Shown one piece after another: positions 33,847-44,700 of a DNA stretch of 64,000 nucleotides. How positions within the stretch are numbered: position 1 is the stretch's first letter; every line of letters starts with the position of its first letter. Location of the stretch: positions 23,292,700-23,356,699 of the forward strand of contig CM072515.1 of NCBI GenBank assembly GCA_036898135.1. Reading direction: 5' to 3'. A model generated the notes under the pieces. The model searched no databases. It had not been told where the DNA came from and saw only the letters and a list, made by a program, of their open reading frames with translations. The stretch is from Oncomelania hupensis. Lineage: Eukaryota; Mollusca; Gastropoda; Littorinimorpha; Pomatiopsidae. Both the position numbers and the translations under genes were made by a program.

Positions 33847-34309
33847 TGGGGTCATCGTCAGAGAAGACCTAATCGCTAAAGAACAGTTCACTGGCGATTC
33901 TAAATGGACACTTATGGCCGACAGCAAATGTTTGAAAGCGCCAGTTGCGAAGATTCATGTCAACACCCCTTTCTACATAGGCGAAGTCGAAGCGGTTTGC
34001 CTGAAGAAGCCGCTATATGATTTGATGATCGGGAATATCGACGGCGCGAGACGACCCGACGACCCCGATCCAGAGTGGAGTCCTGCCTCAACCCAACGTG
34101 TCGAAGTTGTAGAGGAGGATCCATTGCCGTTTCCCGATGGAGACCTTACAGAGCTGCTACGGGACAATGTGGTTACTCCGGCTCAGCCCTGCCGACCAGA
34201 GATCGTCGGTGCTGTTACTACCAGGGCCCAGGCCAAGAGAGACAAGACGTCTACGCCACTGAAGGTCGCGACAACTCTAAAGCTGCCATCGTGGACAGAG
34301 ATAAGCTGA
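33843..34309 (+). pseudogene. Element B protease/linker region, frame-shifted
   Basis: After the gag stop, the homologous protein continues in another frame (IVREDLIAKEQFTGDSKWT, then FYIGEVEAVCLKKPLYDLMI). It ends at a TGA at about 34307-34309. The frame change falls on the protease catalytic triad, so the enzyme cannot be made from this copy. A second frame change at about 34270-34290 returns to the gag frame for integrase. Confidence 0.85.
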
Positions 34310-36015
34310 TCCAGCTCCAGGAAGCTGATAGCACTTTAAACAAGTACAGGAACCGCCAAGACCACGTGACCAAAGGCAGTGGTACGGTCTATTTTGAGGT
34401 GAAGGCCAAGATCCTGTACCGAATCTTCCAGCACCCGAGGGTCAACGGAGGGAAACCACTACGTCAAGTCTTGGTACCGTTACCCCTAAGGCGCCAAGTG
34501 ATGGAAGTAGCGCATGACTCAATCATGCGAGGTCACCTGGGTATCAAGAAGACGTCGGATAGAATCCAGGCGGTATTCTACTGGCCAGGACTTCATGCGG
34601 ACGTCAGCCGTTTCTGCCGATCATGTGACATTTGCCAGAAGACCATACCTCGAGGAAGGGTCCCTAAAGTGCCAATGCAGAGAATGCCTTTGATCGACCG
34701 ACCTTTCAAGAGGGTGGCCTTAGACTTAATCGGCGAAATAAGACCTCCGAGTGAAGAAGGTCATCGATGGGTACTGACTTTAGTGGACTATGCGACTCGG
34801 TACCCAGAAGCAGTGCCACTGAAGAAGATTGACACTGAAACTGTAGCAGAGGCACTGGTGGACATGTTCAGTAGACTTGGAGTGCCTGAAGAAATTCTGA
34901 CAGACCTCGGGACGCAGTTCGTCTCTGACTGCATGAAGGAGGTCAACAGACTGCTGAGCATCCGGCATTTGACTACGACGCCCTACCATCCGATGTGCAA
35001 CGGGCTTGTCGAAAAGTTCAATGCTACGCTGAAGTCCACCCTGAAGAAACTGTGCAGCGAGCAGCCCAGACAATGGCATCGCTATATCAACGCCTTACTT
35101 TTCGCCTATAGAGAAGTACCGCAGGAGTCCACCGGCTTTTCTCCGTTCGAGCTGCTGTACGGAAGAACCATCCGAGGGCCGATGCACATCCTAAAAGAAC
35201 TGTGGACGAAAGAAGTAGACACCCCAGAGGTGAAGAACAGCTACCAGTACGTGTTTGAGCTACGGGAGAAGCTGGAGCAGACTCTCGAGATAGCCAGAGA
35301 AAACCTGAAGAAGTCCCAGGACTGTGGAAAGCACTACTATGACCGTAGGGCTGTGAACAGGAAGTTCAAACCTGGCAACAAAGTGCTGGTGCTGCTACCT
35401 ACCGATCATAATAAGTTGCTGATGCAGTGGAAAGGCCCGTACGAAGTGGAGACCGTGGTGGGGATCAACGACTACAAGGTGAAGGTCAGTCAGCATTCCA
35501 AGATATACCACGCCAACCTCCTTAAGCTGTACGTGGAAAGGCCATCAGAGACTGTGCACGCAGCCACAGCAGCTGTGACCGACGACAGCTTTGACAGCAA
35601 AGAACTGTTGGAACTTGGAGACTTCCACAGCAAAGAAGGCATCGATGATGTTAAGCTAGGACCAGGCTTGACGGAAGGTCAAAAGTTGGAGCTCAAGGAC
35701 CTTATGGGCGAATTTCCCCATAGCTTCAGTGATGTCCCAGGCTCTACGACTTTGGTCGAACATGAAGTCCACACCCAGACCTGGAAGGAGCATCTGCGGA
35801 CCTTGAGGGAGCTGTTCCACCGTCCCGCAGAAGCCAACCTGACCGTGAGACCCAGCGAATGCATTCTGGGAGCTGACAACGTCGACTGCGTCGGACATCC
35901 GATGGAAGAAGGAGACAACGGAGGACGCACTGATTCCGGGGAAGCCCACGCGATCATCGTCTTTGACCCTGGGCCGATGACGACCGCAACTGACGAGGGC
36001 GTCGATTCCTTGTGA
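34290..36015 (+). pseudogene. Element B integrase (intact core) joined to RT remnants
   Basis: The open frame in which integrase begins near 34290 is uninterrupted to TGA at 36013-36015. It carries an H2C2 finger (HDSIMRGH, CRSCDIC), integrase core DLIGEIRPPSEEGH, TDLGTQFVSD and NGLVEKFNA, with Asp and Glu separated by exactly 35 residues, and a GPY module (WKGPYEVE). After integrase comes the segment that precedes RT (FSDVPGSTTLVEHEV). It is joined directly to the RT thumb region (TWKEHLRTLRELF, CILGADN), so the whole catalytic palm is deleted. A short out-of-context tail follows and RNase H is absent. Confidence 0.92.
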
Positions 36016-36266
36016 ACGAAAGAACATTGACAGTATCCAGAAAGACTTGCAGATGAGAAACTTTGACTCTGTGTGAATGAACTGTGAACATTGACATTAT
36101 CCAGGCAGATTTGAAGATGAAAACCATTGACTCTGTGTAGATAAGCTGAGCGCAATTACAGTATTCAGAAAGTCTTAAATTAGTTTCAATTGAGGACTTT
36201 GTTTGTGCATTACGTTTCAACGTTGTTGAAAGAAATTGGGTAAATTTCTTCTTGAGTGGGGGGTTA
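36016..36266 (+). other. 3' untranslated part of element B, with a tandem repeat and polypurine tract
   Basis: About two diverged copies of a 65-70-bp unit (GAACATTGACAGTATCCAG... at about 36021-36155) precede a G-rich tract (GAGTGGGGGGTTA, 36254-36266) that abuts the 3' LTR and should prime plus-strand synthesis. Confidence 0.75.
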
Positions 36267-36902
36267 TGTTACGTTGAAACGTGAACGAAAGTATGTCGGA
36301 AGCGCGCACGATAGATCTAATCATTTCGTTTTGCAAAGTATTCAATAATGGTGTTTATTTACCTTTGATTTGAGTTTGCATTGTTGTTAGGAGAGGCTTT
36401 GTATAACGTTGATAATTTGCGTTAGTCGATATTATTTGAGAATCTTCTGGATATGCGTGTTTACTCTTGATAGAAATTTCCCGATACATGTCGAAGCAAG
36501 AGGTCGTTCTGGAAGATATAAAAATATGTATTGACGTAAGTCAGTGATGACGATCTTTTATTCGATTGGTGGCAGTGCGTCATTTCTACAGCATTCGAAA
36601 TTCTTCCGGAAGAGAGAGAGGTTATTTAATCGTGTGCCGAGTTGCTGTTGAGATAGTAAAGTTGTTGATAGTGATTTAAAGAGTTGCTGTGAAAGTTGTT
36701 GAGTTGAGTTGAAAATTGTATGCAGTTGTTGGTGTGTGCTGAATAAAAGTGGAAAACTTCATACGTCGACTTTGTGACTTGTATGCTGTTTGGACGGGCT
36801 GCGTGAATAAACGAATCTGAGTTACACAACTATCAGGAATTCAAGCATCGGGGCTGAATCAGATACTGATAGAAAAACACCAACATCAAATCGAGTGTAA
36901 CA
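36267..36902 (+). repeat. 3' LTR of element B
   Basis: 636 bp, four substitutions from the 5' LTR and no gaps (for example ATCGTTTCG against ATCATTTCG, and CTGATTTAC against CTGAGTTAC). Confidence 0.96.
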
Positions 36903-36907
36903 ATTTT

Positions 36908-37497
36908 GTATTTTGAATGTAAGGAAATATCGCTGAACAAAGTATGCTTTTGTATGCAGGGAAATAAATAATATATATTTGTAATTATTTTTCAACGTTT
37001 GTGAAGAGAAGTAATTTATGCATGACAAGTCTGGATTCTTTGCTAATGTTGTATAGAGAAGTAAAATGTAAATTAAAACGATTCTGTTCTTGATTATTAA
37101 GAAAATAGATATAATTTATAAATGGAATTTGATCAGTTGCAAGGGAAATAATTTCAATAAAATTGCCTCCAATTATAATAAAGGGAAATAATTTGGGGAG
37201 GTCATTTATGAATGAGCTTCATAATGGATAGAATGAAGGGTAGACATTTTTCCTACGTTGGTTGGTTAATAATGCAAAAATTTACTCTTCTGTATGTCTT
37301 AGTGTACTGGTACTGGCATCTAAATAAGCACTGTATCGTCCATGCTGTGCGTGCCGTGACATGGGCTTTGACCATACAAACATGGGAGCCCTCTGTGCAA
37401 CCTGGCATCTCAACTGGCTTGAGCATCAGAGGGAACCACACTGGTCACTGATTGCCATCCAGCAGGACTGTAATGCACAAAGTCCGTAACGGAAAAG
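36908..37497. other. AT-rich intergenic DNA; nothing recognised
   Basis: No gene or repeat border could be supported between element B and the LINE fragment that follows. Confidence 0.5.
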
Positions 37498-38400
37498 CCC
37501 ATTTCTTGTTTGTTTATTTCATTTAACGTCTATTCACCGAAGTGATTTTAGACAAGAAAATAAAAGGAAGGTGGGGGGGAAAGGATATGCACTACATGGA
37601 TGTGGGAAAGGAAATAACATTTAAACAAAATGGTACAATAACATAACATGAAATAAAATTAAATAAAATTTAAGTATTCAAACAATATTTTAAAACTCTT
37701 TAAAACAAATAAAAAATTACTATGGAACATGTCAAACTTGTGAAATGTTCATGTACAGAAAAGTCAATTTTGTGAGATTGTCATATACGAATCAGAATAA
37801 ACTTGCAATTTTTATAACAAATGACCTACAGGACTATAAATTATAGATTTAGCGATGGTAATCCAATATTTACTATTTTTATTTTGAACATTATGAATGG
37901 TCTGTGGAATATATTGTGTTATTACCCTGCAATCATGAATGATATGATTTATAGTTAAATTTTCATTGCAAATGCAAACAATATCCTTGCAATACTTTGT
38001 CCTCCAAGAATTTAAAGCAAGACGATGTGCTAAAGAGGTTATTGCTCGAGGATACTGGGAATTATCACTATATATTATTTTTAACGGAAACTTATTTTTT
38101 ATTTTCTTTTCGATTATACAATAAATTTCTTTTGTTGATAAGGGGATGTCAATATGGCTAACGTTGTGTTGATTGTTCGCCCCTTCTTTTGCTTTCCTGT
38201 CTGCCCAATCATTATTATTTAAACCACAATGAGATGGTATCCAACAAAAATGAACATTTGTGCCATTAATAATTAAGCAATGTATAAGATATTTTATTTC
38301 ATATATAATATCACCTCTGTTTTTATAAATATTAGAGTCCAGACTCTGAAGAACAGCCCATTTCTTATTCCCTTATAAATTTGCTAAAAAAATGAACTGT
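37498..38400 (-). mobile_element. LINE 3' fragment carrying an RNase H domain
   Basis: A minus-strand fragment of a non-LTR retrotransposon: RNase H plus C-terminal zinc-binding segment (37812 to about 38375), followed by a 3' untranslated part. The latter contains a CATTTAACGTC-type segment near 37520. LINEs that encode RNase H include the I-type group; the exact clade is not assigned. Confidence 0.75.
37812..38375 (-). pseudogene. LINE RNase H and C-terminal domain, 5'-truncated
   Basis: Open for about 185 codons on the minus strand without an internal stop or a usable start codon; the stop is TAA at 37812-37814. Readable motifs are WAVLQSLDSN, then VHFCWIPSHCGLNNNDWAD with the His and Asp of an RNase H active site, then a C-terminal Cys-Cys-His-Cys segment (CICNENLTINHIIHDC). 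It is the C-terminal piece of a LINE ORF2; endonuclease and RT are absent. Confidence 0.8.
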
Positions 38401-39196
38401 AAAAGAATATATCAGTTGCCAGTTGTGCAAAGCCCTTAATAGTTTAAGGAGTGGCATGTTCTGTATATTCAAACCTCATGTATATATATATGCACCATGT
38501 CTCTGTTATGTTTAAACTAGCTGTGTGCAATAACTTGAGATATACTTTTCAGATCCCTTAAAGCACGTAGCCGTAGACGTAGCATTAAATTCTCTATTAG
38601 AATAAATAAACCTTATTTTTTATTTATGTAGCAGTTTTGAATGAGAGCGCGATATTTAGAATAGCGCGATGCATATCACGTTGATAAAGACACCGAGCTG
38701 TTATAGGCTAAGCCGCAATGGATATTGGCCGGCTGGTTGTAACGCCTCTTCCTACACGCCTTTAACACATGATAAGAATTGTGAATAGTAAAGATTCTCC
38801 ACTGTAACACCTTAAGTGTGATATTTTCAGATGCCTTAGTCCATTCACTAACAGTAGATACCTAAATTAAATATTAGTTTTATAAGGACATACACATCGG
38901 AAGACAAACATAGAAAAAGTTGTCAGAAGGGTCTAGATGTAATTGTTGTTGATGTGTTAGGTGTTTTCATAGGTGTTTTTAATAGTAACCATGCCATTTT
39001 GTATATTGTTGGAAAGAGATGTTGTTCTTTCTTTGTCATTATTATTATTATTTATAATTATAATAAATTAAAGAGTTATTATGAATTTAGAGTCGTGACA
39101 ATCTTAAGAGCAGCAGCCAACTCCCTCTTAAATTGCAAATAATTTGTATTTCGTAGCAGATAGGTCTGATATTATTTTTGTTTGTTTGTTTGACTG

Positions 39197-39756
39197 TTGC
39201 TTTAGGTCCAGCGGACTCTTCCGAGCCAAATCAGGACCGGACAACCCCCGATCCGCATAAAAGATCTGCTGAAACAACCCTAGTGGGAAAATTGAATGCC
39301 CTCCACCGGCCAGTCACTTTACAATAAAGACATCCCACGCAGGGGACGGCTGAGGCTTTACCCCAACTACTCGAACCCCCGGTTACAAAAACAAAATAGA
39401 ATACAAACATCATTATAAATTATCAACAAAACATATACATATAAAATGCCTATATTGCTAAATAATAACATCGTAGGAAGCCCTAGTGACCACCCGGCAG
39501 AAAGCGTCCAACACTCCCAAGCTGATCCAACAGACCTCATACACAAACAAGGAGTCTTGTCCAGGAAGAGTTTTCAAGAAAAAAGGTAAGTCATTGATCT
39601 AGCGAAGAAGAAGATAGTATAGCAGAGTGATAGGACAGAGCAGGAATGGGAAAGAGTAAATGAGGAAGGCAGCGACAGTGGGAATTTAAAGCACTAAATT
39701 TCCAGAAAGTGGGGATACTATTTATACTGAAACCCCCGGCACCCCAACGGGGGTAT
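39197..39756. repeat. Interspersed repeat of unknown class, copy 1
   Basis: About 560 bp, clearly homologous along its length to 47549-48189. It starts TTGCTTTAGGTCCAGC and ends in a GC-rich hairpin (ACCCCCG...CGGGGGT). No ORF, TIR or poly(A) tail is visible. The region between the LINE fragment and this repeat (38401-39196) holds nothing recognised. Confidence 0.8.
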
Positions 39757-40096
39757 CCGATATTATTATATTAGTAGAAAGGTCGTATTTCCGCGTTTAT
39801 GCCGATATATAATTTGTATATATTCATTAGCCTTACACGCATTATACGTGAAATAAAGATTAGCAACTAACACAAACTAGCCAACGAGGCAGGGATTTTG
39901 TATTGCTCATGCCATGCGTAAGCACTGGTTTCAGTACGGCCTGCGGCCCAGATAAAAGCACAACCGTGCTCAGTTTTGGGCGCACAACACAGCACAGCAC
40001 AGAAGAGCACACGCTGTTATCTCCAAAAGCAATGCCTTTGCGCTCTATGATGGACTTCGAAAAAAACTTTCAACAGTCATCAAAGGACTGCCGTTG

Positions 40097-40191
<95 letters not shown>

Positions 40192-41217
40192 GTCACTTCG
40201 TCTTTCTCTCCAAAACACCACCAACACCACTACATATAGTTTAACATTTACAATATTATTAAGCATTGTGTATAATTACTCTCTTGTACAAAACATTAGT
40301 TAAATAATTAAAAACTCTACAGCCACGTTTGAAGCTGTATAGCCTGTAGGAAGAAGACTTTAAAGAATATAATTATCTATTTATTGATGTTTGTTTTCCA
40401 GTTTGGTTTTCATAATAGTTAAGTGCGATTGTGGGTAAATGGGTGGAGTAAATAGTTATATAAATAAATATATAGGTTAATTTTTGTGTAAATAAAAACG
40501 TTAATTGTTTTCTCTGGTGTTTTATATGCTAGTTTTTGGGGTGGTTGTTTCTCGTGTAGTGAGCACACACTGGTGTATCCACTGTTGAGGCAGTGAACGT
40601 GACATTCTTCTTGAAAATGTGCACACAAAATATGTCGCACTCCACTCGACAAAAATACATTCAAGGACGCATTTTATTAGCCCACATCTATCACAAACAG
40701 CATAACACCTGTACGAAATAAGTGTTCATGGTTCACATGCGCAAAGTTCAAGAAACATGAACATCTTTTCCAAGACAAGAAAAAGGAACAGTATTTTGTT
40801 CATATGAATCTTCTTCTTAACACCTGAACTGTTATACACAGATTATGATGTATGTCTTGCTCCGTTCATTGCTTTACACATACATTACCACTTTCCCACT
40901 GTTGCTATTTAAAAATAAGTGCAGACTTTTGTGTTCATTTTCCCTACTGTTGATAACATGCACTCCACTCGCACTTTCTCCCTCTCTCTAAAACACGCAC
41001 ACATACATACTCAATGCACGCACATAGATCACACACACTGTTATGGATGTCAAAATAGGTGTGTGGACTTTCTTGGTATTTTTTTATCCTGTCATGCACA
41101 TGCACTCCATCTCTGCTAACGCATACAAACCTTGCACACACATATACATCCATATACATCTCTCTCTCTCTTCCTCTGCACATATATTCATGATACATTA
41201 CAGCATTTCCACTGTTT
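39757..41217. other. 3' flank of WDR3, with GA microsatellite
   Basis: Contains a long GA run at about 40098-40190; open frames across it are artefacts. The WDR3 3' untranslated region must begin just below 41218. A candidate minus-strand AATAAA lies near 40672, but its use is uncertain. No other gene seen. Confidence 0.5.
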
Positions 41218-41721
41218 CTATGTCAAAATAGGTGCATGGACTTTCTTCTTCTTCTTCTTCTTTTCCATGAACCTGGCTGTGGCATCGGCAAACAATTTCT
41301 GATCCTCTTTCTCATCCAGCTTCAGCTTCATCAGTCGCATGGCATACAGATTGAAACCAATCGTATCCTGCAATATAAGACCAGTTCACTCAGCTTTATA
41401 TTTTGAATCAAATCATTGTTATAGTGCCCGGCCCAACCCCAACAGTCACAGGCACAAATAATGTGTATAAATCTAATCTCAAACTGCATACTTCTATTGC
41501 AAACCTTATATTCCTTGGTGCGTTCCTTGGTCAAGGCTTGAAGTCGTTGAATGGTAGCCATCAAAATTTGGCTGGATGTTATTTGACCATGGTGAATTCT
41601 GAAAAAAAAAAGATTCGAAAAAGCTCTTTATGCCATAATGACCATTTACAACAGCAGGAATACAAGTAAATTCATCGTTGACCGTTCATGCTGCATTTTA
41701 AATGTTATATTTTAATTTATG

Positions 41722-41761
<40 letters not shown>

Positions 41762-44700
41762 TAGGATGCTATATATGAAGGGTTGCATGACAAAACGCAT
41801 TATATCCAAATTTGTCAAGTTGAGATATTTGGCATTTTTTAAAGGCAGACCTTGTAGCAGATATTCTTTTTTTGTACTTATACTAAAAAAATGAGAACAT
41901 TAAAGCTTTCTTAAAAACACAAATCACCAAATCAATGTTTGATATCATATTTACTGGACCATTTTTTATATTGGCTGTTTTGACAAAACGCATTATATCC
42001 AGCGAAAGGCTATTTCACAAAACGCACTATATCCGTTACCTAGCAAAAAAACTATTTAAAGATGTCTCAATACTATTTAAAATTCACTGGATTGAAATAA
42101 TAATGAAAAAGAAATGTAATCCTTTTCTTTAGAATATATAAAATGCATACTAATATGCCTAAAATTGAATTATGGATTTGTAGTGAAATCAATATTGAAG
42201 TCAAGCTGAAACAGTTTTAATAATACAAAACTGAACACACACAAAATTGTCATATTGAAAAAAGACAGCTTTATCACTCAGTGTCGGAGTCATCGCTTCT
42301 GCTGTTGTTTGGAGGCATAGTTTCATTAAGAATCGCCTGGTAATAATTCACAACGTTCTGGGGAGGACCGAGTTCCATGAGGAGCTTTAGAGTGTCTGTG
42401 CGCTTGGCGGGCTTAACACAGGATGTGGGTGGAAGGGGTTCAGGCGCAAAACTTTCCCAAGTATACCCCTTTTTGAGAATGCTGTGCACTGTGAAGGGAC
42501 CAAAGTAAGTGGGCTTGACTGCAACTGAGTTTCCCTGGATTTGAAGAACTTTGACTTCACTGATCTTGAAGGTTCTTACTTTTTTTGTGAATTTCGCTGC
42601 AGCAGCTTTAAAGTCAAAACAATGCCAGTCATGCTGGTATTTGTGGACATGTCCATGGTTTGAAATAATTTGCAGATATTCATCAGGCATTAGTATGGTA
42701 GGATGCTTCCGGATCTCCTGCTCGATTCTCCCGAAGACTCGATCAGCAGGCAGGAAGCTATGCCCCCTCACAGGAAAGGTGTAGGTAATCGTAAGGTGAG
42801 GGCATTCCTGCTTACGAAAGGCCATAAGCATGGACAACACATTCATATTTTTGTTCTGACCAAAGCATGAGTCTGAAAACAGACGAAGTTCTGTCCTTGT
42901 CATCAGCTCTTCTTTGGCAATTTTCGACAAAAAGTGACGAACCGCTGATGCCACCATATTAGAGTCCTTACCATTTTCACACTCTAGCCAAGTAAACAGA
43001 TGGACATCACTTTTTCGCTGTGATCCATCTGCACGGTGAATCACCACACCAAACACATGAAGATACAACTGCCGACTGTAGTAGGCCTGCCCAATAGGCG
43101 TTTTAGGCAGTACAAGATTCTCCATCAAATCGAAGCAGATGGTGGTGGTGTCCTGTACATCGTTCATACGATTGTAAAATTCACGCTGACGTCGTCGGTG
43201 TAAGACAAACTCTGCAGCAAGAACCTTCTTAGCTTCCTCATCGAGATCGTCATTGCGCACACGACTGCGGAACTGAGTGCACGTTGCACACACATCAGTT
43301 GCAGGGCTGCCAAAGCCAAGGTTAAAATTTTGGCAGAATACACTGTAGTACAACGAGTAAGACACCTGCTGATGATTCTGTTCTGTGAACATTTTGTGCA
43401 TCTTAGCTACAGTTAGTTCATGTGACAAATATTTACGTCCAGGCGAATCTTTTCTGCTGTAGTGACTTGACTTGCACTTAAAGGACTTGATGTGGGTTAC
43501 TACAGCATCCCTCTTCACCCGGTCAGCATCCAAATGTCGACGCCCACCTCTGAGTTCAGGGCGAGATTCCTTTTTCTCAGCGAAGTATTTCGCCACTCGA
43601 GTCACACGGTCCTTCGATATGCCTGAGAAATGAAGAAAAGAAACAAAAGTGATAAGAAACAAAATAAAAATATAAATGTAATTCAGTATACTCTCTAACC
43701 ACAGCCTATACAAATACAAAAACCTAATTATAGCCTAGACATAATTACTAACTTAGGTAGCCAGAAGTGATAAATACTTATATCAAGTTATATAATACTG
43801 AGTGCAGCATGTGAACTGCTTTTGTCAGCCAAAATAATTTGTTATAAATAACACCCCATAATTTTGCACTCAAATGAAAAATTCAATCTAGGCTATTTTT
43901 TGCAGCAGGTTAAAATATTATAGTTTTTCTCACCAAGGACACTGCAGAAAGTTGCCTTGCAGACTCTTAATTTCCCATGGGACGTCAGAAGATAACAGGT
44001 AGTCATGTTCTTGCGAGTCCTCTTGCGGTCTTCCTCCGTCGTACGTGATCGTTGTGCGGTTTTCACAGTAATCAGCTGCAGTAAAAATGCATCTTGCTGA
44101 ACCTGAAATCAAGAAGCCAAATTTGCCATGATAGATCTAATAATCATAAATCATAATCATGGTACTTTTAGTAGATTCATAATAAAATTAATCATTCTGT
44201 CACTAAGGCAGGCCTAAAGTGCGAAGATTATAAGTTTATAGACAATATTAACACAATGCTAACCATAATAACTAAAGGTACTACACCTGACTATTAATCA
44301 ATTATTTTCACCACTGATATTAATTTACTAAATATAATAATAGGCTATGGATATTAATGACAGGGATGATAATTAATATTATTATTAACAAGGCTTGAGC
44401 AATCAATATGAATACTAATGCGAGTGGTCCTGATATGACTTTAATAGTTAACTGCATATTTGTGTAAACAGAAAAATTATCTGCAGTTAAAATAGGCTCG
44501 GTCACGCTTTATGTAGCGCATGACCTACTCCCCTCCCCATCTTTGTCACATCGTATTGGTCGCCTCCCCACCCTCTTTCCTAGCCTAGGTGTTACGCAAT
44601 TTGTGAACAACCTGTAATAATGATGTTCAACAATCAAAAAGCTGATCTCACCTTGTTCAAGGAATCATAAAACTTCTCTTGGTTTAGAACAAGGTCTGAG

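Larger units (their letters stand above)
31303..36902 (+). mobile_element. Element B: LTR retrotransposon of the same integrase-first type, RT-deleted
   Basis: A 5600-bp element with two 636-bp LTRs (31303-31938, 36267-36902) and the exact 5-bp target duplication ATTTT (31298-31302, 36903-36907). LTR termini are inverted TGTTAC...GTAACA. LTRs differ at four positions. Inside are a leader with a 15-bp repeat array, an open gag, a frame-disrupted protease region, an open integrase, then only the edges of RT, and no RNase H. The LTRs are unrelated to those of A, but the integrases are clearly homologous. It is a non-autonomous copy. Confidence 0.96.

Noticed and set aside
36626..36829. 67-codon ORF, also at 31662-31865
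   Set aside because: Antisense ORF inside the two LTR copies of element B; no protein-like features.
40045..40303. ORFs with long Arg-Glu or Ser-Leu runs
   Set aside because: Pure translation of the GA microsatellite at about 40098-40190.
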